The position numbers and the translations under genes are program-made. This document shows, one piece after another, positions 1 through 5,122 of a stretch of DNA of 7,146 nucleotides. The notes beneath the pieces were generated by a model. That model did no database searches, was not told the DNA's origin, and worked only from the letters and a program-made list of their open reading frames with translations. Source of the DNA: an archaeon (GTDB taxonomy: Archaea; Micrarchaeota; Micrarchaeia; Norongarragalinales; SBBD01); assembly GCA_005239845.1 (NCBI GenBank), contig SBBD01000192.1:1-7146 (forward strand). The letters run 5' to 3'. How positions within the stretch are numbered: position 1 is the first letter of the stretch; every line of letters starts with the position of its first letter.

Positions 1-1829
1 GAGCTTCCCAGGCCGCTCAACGAGTTCACGATGACCGTCTGCAGCGAGGTGACGATGGCGAGCACGATGGGCGCGACAAACGTGGCCATGGTGTTCAACA
101 GCGTGGTGACGTCTTGGAGCAGCTTTCGCAGGTCGGCATCGATTTTTTGCGCGTTCCGGATTTGCAGGGACAGTTGAATCAGCGATTTGGCGGCCACGTT
201 GACGCCGAGTTCCACGGCGTCCACCATGACCCGCATGCCGCTGCGAATGGTCTGAGAGGGCAGAAAACGCATGGCTCCGTACACCTTGTCGAAGACCGCC
301 GCCTCCAGCGTCAAGCCCAGCAGCGCGATGTTTTCCAGAATCTTCCGGAAGACTTTGTTGGAAATCTGGCTCTTGGGAAGGAATTCGACGGCATGGCTCA
401 AGGCGTCTTCCATGGGCCTGTTTTCTCCAAGCCGCGAAGCCATGACGTAAACCGAGTCCTTGAACTCGCCTTCCATCACGCGAATCTCGTCCTGGATGCG
501 CTTTCGTTCGCCGTATTTTCCCAGCAAGTACACGGAAAGGGCGAGGCTTACGCCCATGATCAAGGCGAAGATGGAGAACACGTAGAGCGTGAAGCCGAAC
601 GGCAACGGCACTTGCGGAATCGTGGGAAGCGTCTTCTCCATTTCATAGGAAGGAATCTGCCCTATTCTCCACGAGTCCAGCGTGCTCCCGATCAACAGGA
701 TGAACACGAGCGTGGCCAGCGCGAGGAACGTATACGAAATTTCGACGCCGAACAGGCGCATGTTTCCTTTTCTTGGAAGGCCCGGAAAGTTTTCAGGAAT
801 TTCGGGAGGGACGTACGTGGGCGGTCTTCCTCCGAGAATGCTTCCCCCATAAAAGTAGATGCCTGCCGGAATGAGCATGCAGTAAATAACAAAGATGCTG
901 CCGAAGGTGGCGAGGGGAACGCCTTTCACGAATGCCGCCCCGATGGGTAGGATGATGGCCAGCATGAGCGGAAGCAGAATGCCGAAGTAGTACAAGTACA
1001 CGGTGGGCTGGTGCAAGCTTCTGGCGTACAAGTCCATTTTTTCGCGGCTGCCTTCCAGCACGTCCTCAATGGCCTTTTCGAGCAGCGAGAGGCGCTTTTC
1101 CTTGTCCGTTTCCAAGGAAGAAGAGCGGATGATCATGAGCGCGTGCTTGAAGTCGTCGCTGTAGGCCCCCCAACGGTAGGCCAGGCGGTCCATGGCCTCC
1201 TCCATGCTCAAATACTTCCCGATTTGCACGTCCCACACGAGCCCCTTGAGCTCTTCCGCGATTTTTCCCCTTCCATGAGCTGCAGCGAACTCCACGGCCC
1301 GTTCCAGGTTGGGGTTCAAGCGGAGGCTCATGACGAGGTAGTTCACGATTTCGGGGACGTAGGCAAGAGAGAGCAGGCGTTCCCGTTCTGCGGCCATGGC
1401 CGGGTAGCGTTGGTACAACAGGCTTCCGACAAACGGCACCAGGATGAGCACGAGCGAAACGATGAGCGTGATGTCGGTGCCGACCTTCATGGTTGGAGCG
1501 AGAAACAGGAAGAAGACGGAGGCCAGCACGATGCCGAGCGCCAGCCCGTACGCCAACACGGTTTGCGCGGCCGCATAGAACTCGTCGGGAGTCACGTCCC
1601 AGTCCAGGAAATCGAAGGTGGCCTGTTGTTCGGGCGTGAACTGCGCCTTTTTTCGGTCTCTTGCCTTCGCCCCCAGGGAACGGGTAAGCTTCAAGAAGAA
1701 GGGTTCCTTGGGCTTCTCTTCAACTTCCACAACTTCGAACGTCTCTTGCTTTTCCCCATACAAACTGCCGACCGCCCCCTTGATTTCCTCTTTTTTCTGC
1801 ATTCTTCTAGGCCGAGGCTCTGCAGGCAT
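1..1829 (-). CDS. Type II secretion system F family protein (archaeal FlaJ/TadC-like), C-terminus cut by window edge
   Basis: The minus strand is open without a stop from 1829 to the window edge, giving 609 codons. The product is a polytopic membrane protein with a charged N-terminal cytoplasmic part (about residues 1-80). Hydrophobic segments lie near 87-111, 119-139, 277-301, 307-328, 363-383, 411-435 and 578-600. Two cytoplasmic helical blocks sit between them (about 155-275 and 445-575), each with the pattern of a T2SSF domain: the first begins VPEIVNYLVMSLRLNPNLE and the second contains SVYVMASRLGENRPMEDAL. This two-domain layout is that of archaeal FlaJ/PilC-type platform proteins, which sit in the membrane and work with a secretion ATPase to assemble pili or archaella. 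I chose the ATG at 1829 because a TATA-like element ends about 20 bp upstream, giving a leaderless mRNA; an in-frame ATG at 1802 is the alternative. The partner ATPase and pilins are not visible, so pilus versus archaellum cannot be decided. Confidence 0.88.
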   Translation of the reverse strand, partial: MPAEPRPRRMQKKEEIKGAVGSLYGEKQETFEVVEVEEKPKEPFFLKLTRSLGAKARDRKKAQFTPEQQATFDFLDWDVTPDEFYAAAQTVLAYGLALGIVLASVFFLFLAPTMKVGTDITLIVSLVLILVPFVGSLLYQRYPAMAAERERLLSLAYVPEIVNYLVMSLRLNPNLERAVEFAAAHGRGKIAEELKGLVWDVQIGKYLSMEEAMDRLAYRWGAYSDDFKHALMIIRSSSLETDKEKRLSLLEKAIEDVLEGSREKMDLYARSLHQPTVYLYYFGILLPLMLAIILPIGAAFVKGVPLATFGSIFVIYCMLIPAGIYFYGGSILGGRPPTYVPPEIPENFPGLPRKGNMRLFGVEISYTFLALATLVFILLIGSTLDSWRIGQIPSYEMEKTLPTIPQVPLPFGFTLYVFSIFALIMGVSLALSVYLLGKYGERKRIQDEIRVMEGEFKDSVYVMASRLGENRPMEDALSHAVEFLPKSQISNKVFRKILENIALLGLTLEAAVFDKVYGAMRFLPSQTIRSGMRVMVDAVELGVNVAAKSLIQLSLQIRNAQKIDADLRKLLQDVTTLLNTMATFVAPIVLAIVTSLQTVIVNSLSGLGS

Positions 1830-1848
1830 GAACGGATTACGGAACCCG

Positions 1849-1858
1849 CTTTAAAAGC
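1849..1858 (-). promoter_or_regulatory. TATA box for the F-family membrane protein gene
   Basis: On the minus strand this reads GCTTTTAAAG. Its centre lies about 25 nt upstream of the ATG at 1829, the usual archaeal TATA-to-transcription-start distance, so the mRNA would be essentially leaderless. Confidence 0.55.
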
Positions 1859-1925
1859 CTTTTAGACCTCGGTCATATACTCCCAAACCAAACCTACTAA
1901 ACCCTTTTACGTTCAAGCCTATTTC

Positions 1926-2420
1926 ATGCATTTTGTCGCTGATGTGATGCTTTCCCGCCTGGCGCGCTGGCTCCGCCTACTTGGCGTTTCTGTGTCTCCT
2001 GCAGAAAGCCCGGAAGACGACCTCTTACTGAAACAGTGCCTGAAAGAAAAGGCCACCCTGCTTACGCGGGACGAAAAGCTGGCCCAGCGCGCCCGCGATT
2101 ACGTTCCATGTCTCTTGTTCCGCTCCAATTCCCTCGAACAACAAATGATGGAATTTTGCCAAGCCACGGGTTTCCCTCTTTCCGGCATCCGTCTTTCGGA
2201 CGTCCCATCGCTTTCCCGTTGTCCTCTATGCAACCATGCCTTGCGCCCGGCGCCCAAGTCCTCCGTAAAAAACGCGGTTCGCCCGCGCTCTTTTGCCCGC
2301 CATCGCTTGTTCTGGCGGTGTGTGCACTGCAAGCAAGTGTATTGGAAGGGGTCGCACGAGAAGAAGATACGCTATGCTTTGCAGAAAATGAAACTTCGAG
2401 TCAAGTCCGCGTCTTTTTAA
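1926..2420 (+). CDS. Mut7-C (PIN-like) RNase domain protein with zinc ribbon
   Basis: 164 residues, close to the usual length of archaeal stand-alone Mut7-C proteins (DUF82 family). The N-terminal half has the family hallmarks: FVADVMLSRLARWLRLLGV with Asp6, acidic Asp31/Asp32, and LLTRDEKLAQRA with Asp49. These are the acidic residues expected to hold metal in the PIN-like nuclease fold. The C-terminal half is a zinc ribbon with two CxxC pairs (Cys99/Cys102 and Cys132/Cys135), ending in the typical QVYWKGSH. The family is predicted to be a ribonuclease, but the substrate is unknown, so the activity is inferred from the family. The gene is divergent from the F-family membrane protein gene. 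I see no strong TATA box before it; the AT-richest candidate, CTACTAAACC near 1895-1904, is weak. The next gene begins 23 bp after its stop. Confidence 0.88.
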   Translation: MHFVADVMLSRLARWLRLLGVSVSPAESPEDDLLLKQCLKEKATLLTRDEKLAQRARDYVPCLLFRSNSLEQQMMEFCQATGFPLSGIRLSDVPSLSRCPLCNHALRPAPKSSVKNAVRPRSFARHRLFWRCVHCKQVYWKGSHEKKIRYALQKMKLRVKSASF

Positions 2421-2422
2421 TT
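2412..2422 (+). promoter_or_regulatory. TATA-like element before the 2444 gene
   Basis: The T/A run TCTTTTTAATT overlaps the end of the upstream nuclease gene and its stop codon. It is centred about 26 nt before the ATG at 2444, which would give a nearly leaderless transcript. Because it lies inside a coding end and could equally act as a T-rich terminator, it is only a moderate call. Confidence 0.35.
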
Positions 2423-2443
2423 CTAATTCACAATGATGGTTTG

Positions 2444-2872
2444 ATGGAAAATTTCAAACGGATTCATGAGCTTTTCCGCCAGCATATTGCGCCTGAAGGA
2501 TATGCTGACATTTCCGTTCCGAAAACCCGGCACGGAACCCCTTCTGGGTTCGTAAGCATTCCAGAATCCCCAAACGATACGATGCAGGTGTACTTCCGTT
2601 TTGAGGGGAGCCGTCTCCACTTGACGGCCGATGTTGCCCGTGAAAGGGAAGAACTGTTAAAAAAACTCTCCGAAATTCCGGGAGTTGCCGTCAAGCATCC
2701 TGAAGAAGGGCATTATGCTTCTTTGTCGTATTCTGCTTCCAGCGCCGATCTCGCTAAACAACTAAAAATCGTGGTCCGCGGAAAGATCGGCAACGGAACA
2801 AAGCAAGAAATCCTCCAGCGACTCTTCGCACACCTGGGCATCTACGGAGCCCGCGTCTGGACTCGTTCTTGA
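2444..2872 (+). CDS. Hypothetical protein, 142 residues
   Basis: I do not recognise the family. The protein is soluble and mixed alpha/beta: no signal peptide or membrane segment, and no cysteine pairs. Visible blocks are a helical N terminus (about 1-15), beta-rich stretches (GFVSIP at 36-40, TMQVYFRFEGSRLHLTADV around 46-64), a charged helix (AREREELLKKLSEIPG, 65-80), another strand region (85-98), and a C-terminal basic segment (RGKIGNGTKQEILQRLFAHL, 112-131). The reading frame is open far upstream, but that part is a shadow of the nuclease gene in another frame. The ATG at 2444 is the first start after the upstream stop and sits about 26 nt from a TATA-like element. The protein looks like a small nucleic-acid or protein binder, but no function is claimed. 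Confidence 0.72.
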   Translation: MENFKRIHELFRQHIAPEGYADISVPKTRHGTPSGFVSIPESPNDTMQVYFRFEGSRLHLTADVAREREELLKKLSEIPGVAVKHPEEGHYASLSYSASSADLAKQLKIVVRGKIGNGTKQEILQRLFAHLGIYGARVWTRS

Positions 2873-2900
2873 GCTTGCGCCTATTCGTGCCAAGTCACCG

Positions 2901-2910
2901 TTTTTAAATG
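2901..2910 (+). promoter_or_regulatory. TATA box for GGGP synthase gene
   Basis: TTTTTAAATG, centred about 27 nt before the ATG at 2933. The transcript would start only a few bases before the start codon. The same TTTAAATGCCT core recurs before hicB at 5085. Confidence 0.65.
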
Positions 2911-2932
2911 CCTTTCCCGTAAGGCGTACCGT

Positions 2933-3706
2933 ATGCTGCAGCCCGGCAAGGTCGAACGGTACTACGCGGAAAAACTGCAGTCGGAAGGCGCATTGTTGTG
3001 CGCGCTCATTGATCCGGACAAGAGCTACCTGGAACGGGGAGTGAGCATTGCCAAGACGGCTTCCGAGGAAGGCGCGGACGCCATCCTCATCGGGGGAAGC
3101 GTCGGAGCGCAGGGTTCGCTCTTGGACGAGACCGTGAAAATGATCAAGGAAGAAGTCGGCGTGCCCGTCGTGCTCTTTCCAGGAAACATTTCCGGCCTCA
3201 CGCATTACGCGGACGCCGTGTACTTCATGCACATGATGAACTCGCGCGATGTTTATTGGCTTTCCACCGCGCAAATCCAGGCAGCGCCCGTCGTGCACCG
3301 CATCAAGATCGAGGCCATTCCCACGAGCTATTTGGTGGTAGAGCCCGGAAGGACGGTTGGATGGATTGGCAACGCGAATTTGGTTCCCCGCGATCGCGCG
3401 GACTTGGCGGCTTCCTGCGCGTTGACCGCAAAATTTTCCGGAAGCCATGTGCTGATTACGGATGTGGGAAGCGGCGCTCCCGAACCCGCGCCCGTCGAAC
3501 TCGTGGCCGCCGTGGCGAAGGCGTGCTCGAAAGACCTCTTCTACTTCGCGGCAGGCGGCGTGCGCGCCCCCAAGCAGGCGGCGGAAATGATTGCGGCGGG
3601 AGCGGACGGCATTCAAATTGGAACGGCCTTCGAGGAAGGAGACATCGGCAGGAAAATCAAGAGCATGCGCGACGCCATAAAAAAAGAGGGCAAGAAACGG
3701 GTCTGA
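2933..3706 (+). CDS. Geranylgeranylglyceryl phosphate synthase (EC 2.5.1.41)
   Basis: 257 residues, full family length. The enzyme joins geranylgeranyl diphosphate to sn-glycerol-1-phosphate, forming the first ether bond of archaeal membrane lipids. It is a TIM-barrel protein of the PcrB/GGGPS family. Motifs seen in order: ALIDPDK (24-30, with the Mg-binding Asp), ILIGGS (51-56), VLFPGN (80-85), ADAVYFMHMMNSRDVYW (93-109), SYLVVEPGRTVGWIGNANL (132-150), DVGSGAPEP (177-185), AAGGVRAPKQA (206-216) and GADGIQIGTAFEEG (223-236). The GSGA and GG(V/I)R blocks form the phosphate-binding end of the barrel. The start at 2933 fits the TATA box at 2901 and gives a near-leaderless mRNA with no Shine-Dalgarno. 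The gene has its own promoter and is not obviously co-transcribed with its neighbours. This gene is the best single sign that the DNA is archaeal. Confidence 0.95.
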   Translation: MLQPGKVERYYAEKLQSEGALLCALIDPDKSYLERGVSIAKTASEEGADAILIGGSVGAQGSLLDETVKMIKEEVGVPVVLFPGNISGLTHYADAVYFMHMMNSRDVYWLSTAQIQAAPVVHRIKIEAIPTSYLVVEPGRTVGWIGNANLVPRDRADLAASCALTAKFSGSHVLITDVGSGAPEPAPVELVAAVAKACSKDLFYFAAGGVRAPKQAAEMIAAGADGIQIGTAFEEGDIGRKIKSMRDAIKKEGKKRV

Positions 3707-3708
3707 TT

Positions 3709-3725
3709 GCTTCTTTTCTTCCTTT
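3709..3725 (+). terminator. Pyrimidine-rich terminator after GGGP synthase
   Basis: Just after the TGA stop (3704-3706) comes TTGCTTCTTTTCTTCCTTT, a T-rich stretch with no hairpin. Archaeal RNA polymerase stops at such oligo-T tracts. Confidence 0.4.
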
Positions 3726-3774
3726 GACGATTGCAGATGCCCCCATTAACGCCTGCCGTTCTTCGAGGGAAATG

Positions 3775-3782
3775 TTTAAATA
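3775..3782 (+). promoter_or_regulatory. TATA box TTTAAATA
   Basis: A clear TTTAAATA with a purine-rich flank (GGGAAATG) that could serve as BRE. Transcription would start near 3804-3806. The only downstream candidates are the 32-codon ORF at 3815 or an untranslated RNA. Confidence 0.55.
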
Positions 3783-3814
3783 TTAGTTTCGTTCTTCGTC
3801 GTAGGCGAGCGCAA

Positions 3815-3913
3815 ATGTCTATAGCTGGATGGATGAACCGCGTGCTGCTTTTGACCAGCATCCGCTATGGCCTCGTCAAGCCCAGCTTCCTGTTCTGTCG
3901 GATGCGCGGCTGA
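3815..3913 (+). CDS. Possible small ORF, 32 residues
   Basis: ATG at 3815 lies about 10 nt after the start predicted from the TATA box at 3775, preceded by GGCGAG, a poor Shine-Dalgarno. The product begins MSIAGWMNRVLLLTSIRYGL and ends SFLFCRMRG. It is basic (five Arg, one Lys, no acidic residue) and has a hydrophobic stretch RVLLLTSIRYGLV, so it could be an amphipathic membrane-associated peptide. The frame is open upstream to 3731, but that part precedes the promoter. I recognise no family, and an ORF this short can occur by chance. The same transcript could instead be a non-coding RNA. A T-rich hairpin follows at 3922. Confidence 0.3.
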   Translation: MSIAGWMNRVLLLTSIRYGLVKPSFLFCRMRG

Positions 3914-3921
3914 CGGGATGA

Positions 3922-3939
3922 AGCGTTTTTTCTCGCTTG
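3922..3939 (+). terminator. T-rich hairpin after the smORF/transcript
   Basis: AAGCG and CGCTT form a 5-bp stem around a loop that holds a run of six T (3927-3932). It lies 8 bases after the smORF stop and is a plausible end for the transcript starting near 3805. Confidence 0.35.
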
Positions 3940-4090
3940 AAATTCGCCGACTGTTTTTCGCTGTCTAGAGCGTTAGTATGCGGCATATCCGAGTTCAGCC
4001 ATTTCCCCGGTATGGCTTCGCACGGGAGCGGCCTTCATCGTGCTCGTTGCCTAGCCTATTGCGTTAGGTTCCGCCGAACATTCGTTGGTA
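3940..4090. other. Intergenic stretch with no recognised feature
   Basis: I see no convincing ORF, tRNA, box C/D pair or promoter here. On the minus strand ACGATGAA (4035-4042) and CTGA (about 3995) with a 4-bp flanking stem vaguely resemble a box C/D sRNA, but the C box has a mismatch and no guide elements can be seen. Confidence 0.5.
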
Positions 4091-4095
4091 TCCTG

Positions 4096-4100
4096 TTTAA
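4096..4100 (+). promoter_or_regulatory. Possible TATA box (GTTTAACC) for the RNase P RNA
   Basis: TCCTGTTTAACC is the only TATA-like element upstream of the RNA. It predicts a start near 4122-4125, about 20 nt before the P1 stem, so a short 5' leader would have to be trimmed or tolerated. Confidence 0.35.
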
Positions 4101-4116
4101 CCAAGAAGAGGTGGTG

Positions 4117-4140
4117 CGCTGGAATTGGAGTGCAACAGGC
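4117..4140 (+). repeat. Imperfect direct repeat, upstream copy flanking the RNase P RNA
   Basis: CGCTGGAATTGGAGTGCA then ACAGGC. It matches 4526-4546 at 16 of 18 positions, followed by a 3-nt gap and a shared GGC. It ends 3 bases before P1. Confidence 0.7.
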
Positions 4141-4142
4141 GG

Positions 4143-4464
4143 GTCCGTGGGGGAAAAAAATCCGCAAGGAGGCAAATCCGAAGCGTTGGCGCTTTTTTTC
4201 CCCTGCCTCCTGCCTCGCTTGAAAAAAGGGTGCAAAAAGAATGGTGGATGCAGAGGAAACGGAGGGGCGTGAGGAAAGGCCCAGCCTGCGCTGGACGACG
4301 ACGTTGCAATACTTGCAGAAAAAAAGTTGGAGGGAAGAAACGCAAGCCTCAGACGCGCGGTGCGGTTTTTGAGGGGTCGGGTTGCATGCGGGTTGGCTTG
4401 CCGTCCTAGCCGAAGCTCGTGTTTTGGAAGTGGTGTGAGAGAAGAGGCTTAGCCCCCCAAGGAG
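4143..4464 (+). ncRNA. rnpB: Candidate RNase P RNA (about 320 nt, archaeal type A-like)
   Basis: RNase P RNA is the catalytic RNA that removes tRNA 5' leaders. The call rests on conserved blocks in order plus long-range pairing. P1: 4144-4153 pairs with 4454-4463 (9 of 10 pairs; G4147/A4460 is the mismatch). P3: AGGAGGCA (4167-4174) with TGCCTCCT (4204-4211), enclosing AAGCG/CGCTT (4181-4194). CR-I: CGGAGGGGCGTGAGGAAAG ending 4278. P8-like hairpin CCAGC/GCTGG (4281-4294). P9-like TGCAA/TTGCA (4305-4317). CR-II-like GAAGAAACG (4334-4342). P10-like GCAAGCC (4342-4348) with GGCTTGC (4395-4401), enclosing CCTCA/TGAGG. CR-V: AGAGAAGAGGCTTAG (4438-4452), directly followed by the P1 3' strand as in known RNase P RNAs. 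P4 forms between AAAG-CC and GGCTT, but the normally invariant bulged U is a G. I could not find a convincing P2, and CR-III is poorly matched. No other archaeal RNA fits; SRP RNA motifs are absent. Confidence 0.7.
4165..4180 (+). repeat. 16-bp perfect direct repeat, copy 1 (P3 of RNase P RNA)
   Basis: CAAGGAGGCAAATCCG, identical to 4458-4473. This copy forms the 5' strand of the P3 hairpin. Confidence 0.9.
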
Positions 4465-4473
4465 GCAAATCCG
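4458..4473 (+). repeat. 16-bp perfect direct repeat, copy 2 (P1/3' trailer of RNase P RNA)
   Basis: Second copy of CAAGGAGGCAAATCCG, 293 bp after the first. Its first part is the 3' strand of P1 and the rest runs into the 3' trailer. Confidence 0.9.
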
Positions 4474-4503
4474 TCAGAAGCAGAGGTTTGGGGAACTTGC
4501 GCC

Positions 4504-4508
4504 TTTTT
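4504..4508 (+). terminator. Oligo-T tract after the RNase P RNA
   Basis: TGCGCCTTTTTGCTCTC contains five T about 40 nt after the P1 3' strand. This is a plausible archaeal stop point, leaving a trailer to be trimmed. Confidence 0.4.
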
Positions 4509-4525
4509 GCTCTCAATACCACCAA

Positions 4526-4546
4526 CGCTTGAATTCGAGTGCAGGC
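4526..4546 (+). repeat. Imperfect direct repeat, downstream copy flanking the RNase P RNA
   Basis: CGCTTGAATTCGAGTGCA then GGC, partner of 4117-4140. The pair brackets the RNA and its T-rich end. Confidence 0.7.
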
Positions 4547-4564
4547 CTAATTGCCGCTTTTCCC

Positions 4565-4574
4565 CTATAAATAC
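4565..4574 (+). promoter_or_regulatory. Orphan TATA box CTATAAATAC
   Basis: One of the best TATA matches in the window, preceded by CCC. Read rightwards, it would start a transcript near 4592 that runs antisense into the 3' end of the prefoldin gene. No gene in that direction is visible. Confidence 0.35.
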
Positions 4575-4592
4575 GTTCGCTTTCTACGACTA

Positions 4593-4620
4593 TAGGCAAC
4601 AAAATAATCGTCGTTTGCCG
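4593..4620 (-). terminator. Possible hairpin terminator after prefoldin beta
   Basis: Just beyond the prefoldin stop on the minus strand, GGCAA and TTGCC can pair around a T-rich loop (ATTATTTT). It is short and AT-rich, so the call is tentative. Confidence 0.3.
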
Positions 4621-4623
4621 AAA

Positions 4624-4989
4624 TTAGCTGCTGGTTTTGGCGTTTTCTCCTTGCTGTTTTTGGAGCTTGTCGAACCATTTTTTTATGGATTCCAAACGCT
4701 CTGTTAGTTTTTCCTCCTGTTTTTCCAGTGTCTTCTGCCTCAAGTCCAAGCCTTCCTTTTCCTCTTCGAGCTCTTTTTCCAGCTGCTCCTTTTCTTTGGG
4801 GATGAAGAAACCCCCGACAAAACGGTAGGCCGCTCCCTGGCTGCTCTTGTCCAGCGACTCTTTGGCCTTCTCCAGTTCCTGAAGCTGCAGCGTGGTCTGC
4901 TGCTTCTGCACCAGCACGAGCTGCAATTGCTGCTGCAGCTGCTGGTAGTCCGAAAGCTGCCTCCGCATTTCCTCTTCCGATTCCCGCAT
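4624..4989 (-). CDS. pfdB: Prefoldin beta subunit
   Basis: 121 residues, the usual length for archaeal prefoldin beta. Prefoldin is a cytoplasmic hexamer (two alpha, four beta) that catches unfolded proteins with coiled-coil tentacles and passes them to the thermosome. The protein is almost entirely two heptad-rich helices (about 1-50 and 66-112), joined by the beta-hairpin block AAYRFVGGFFIP (53-64), the counterpart of the conserved IYKxVGxxxV segment. The N-terminal helix carries the family pattern DYQQLQQQLQLVLVQKQQ (14-31). The ATG at 4989 was chosen because GAGGG (4995-4999 on this strand) precedes it by about 5 nt and the length then fits the family. A TTG at 5028 would add 13 atypical residues. 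A TATA-like CTTAAGAG lies upstream. The gene is divergent from hicBA. The C terminus is polar and Gln/Lys-rich (KLQKQQGENAKTSS). Confidence 0.92.
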   Translation of the reverse strand: MRESEEEMRRQLSDYQQLQQQLQLVLVQKQQTTLQLQELEKAKESLDKSSQGAAYRFVGGFFIPKEKEQLEKELEEEKEGLDLRQKTLEKQEEKLTERLESIKKWFDKLQKQQGENAKTSS

Positions 4990-5031
4990 GCAATCCCTCG
5001 CTTGAGTACGGTTTGTTTGCGACCCCAAGAC

Positions 5032-5039
5032 TCTTAAGC
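5032..5039 (-). promoter_or_regulatory. TATA-like element for prefoldin beta
   Basis: On the minus strand CGCTTAAGAGTC. Its centre predicts a start near 5010 and so a 20-nt leader that contains the GAGGG ribosome-binding site before the ATG at 4989. Confidence 0.4.
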
Positions 5040-5083
5040 GCTTCGGGTGACCGCCCTTCCCATGGGCTTACCTTCCAGCACAC

Positions 5084-5091
5084 CTTTAAAT
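5084..5091 (+). promoter_or_regulatory. TATA box for hicBA
   Basis: CTTTAAAT, overlapping the ATG at 5090. It predicts transcription from about 5112, which removes that ATG from the mRNA and supports the GTG at 5123 as the hicB start. The core TTTAAATGCCT is shared with the GGGP synthase promoter. Confidence 0.6.
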
Positions 5092-5122
5092 GCCTGTCCA
5101 ACCTAATACCTCCGGTGCTCGC

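Noticed and set aside
114..1865. Two long plus-strand ORFs (114-950 and 1011-1865)
   Set aside because: Their products are rich in His, Gln, Arg and Glu with no family pattern, and they lie opposite a continuous minus-strand frame encoding a convincing F-family membrane protein.
2036..2443. Upstream extension of the 2444 gene to 2036
   Set aside because: It overlaps the Mut7-C gene in another frame and reads as low-complexity sequence; a TATA-like element and an ATG at 2444 give a better start.
2762..3616. Minus-strand ORF of 284 codons opposite GGGP synthase
   Set aside because: It is a shadow of a certain gene; its product is His/Arg-rich with no recognisable motif.
3256..3786. Plus-strand ORF overlapping the end of GGGP synthase
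   Set aside because: Out-of-frame shadow, Arg/Gly-rich, no family pattern.
3990..4050. Minus-strand box C/D sRNA
   Set aside because: The C box reads CGATGA rather than TGATGA, no internal D'/C' boxes are visible and no promoter is nearby.
4166..4200. AAGCG/CGCTT hairpin followed by seven T as an intrinsic terminator
   Set aside because: It lies inside the proposed RNA between P1 and CR-I and fits the distal part of P3; calling it a terminator would cut the RNA. It stays a fallback if the RNase P call fails.
4097..4409. ORFs on both strands in the RNase P RNA region
   Set aside because: They are Gly/Lys/Arg-rich with no family pattern, and the region is better explained by RNA structure.
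4143..4473. SRP RNA or tRNA in the intergenic region
   Set aside because: The SRP helix 8 motif and tRNA T-loop/acceptor pairing are not found on either strand; GGCAAATCC only superficially resembles a T arm.
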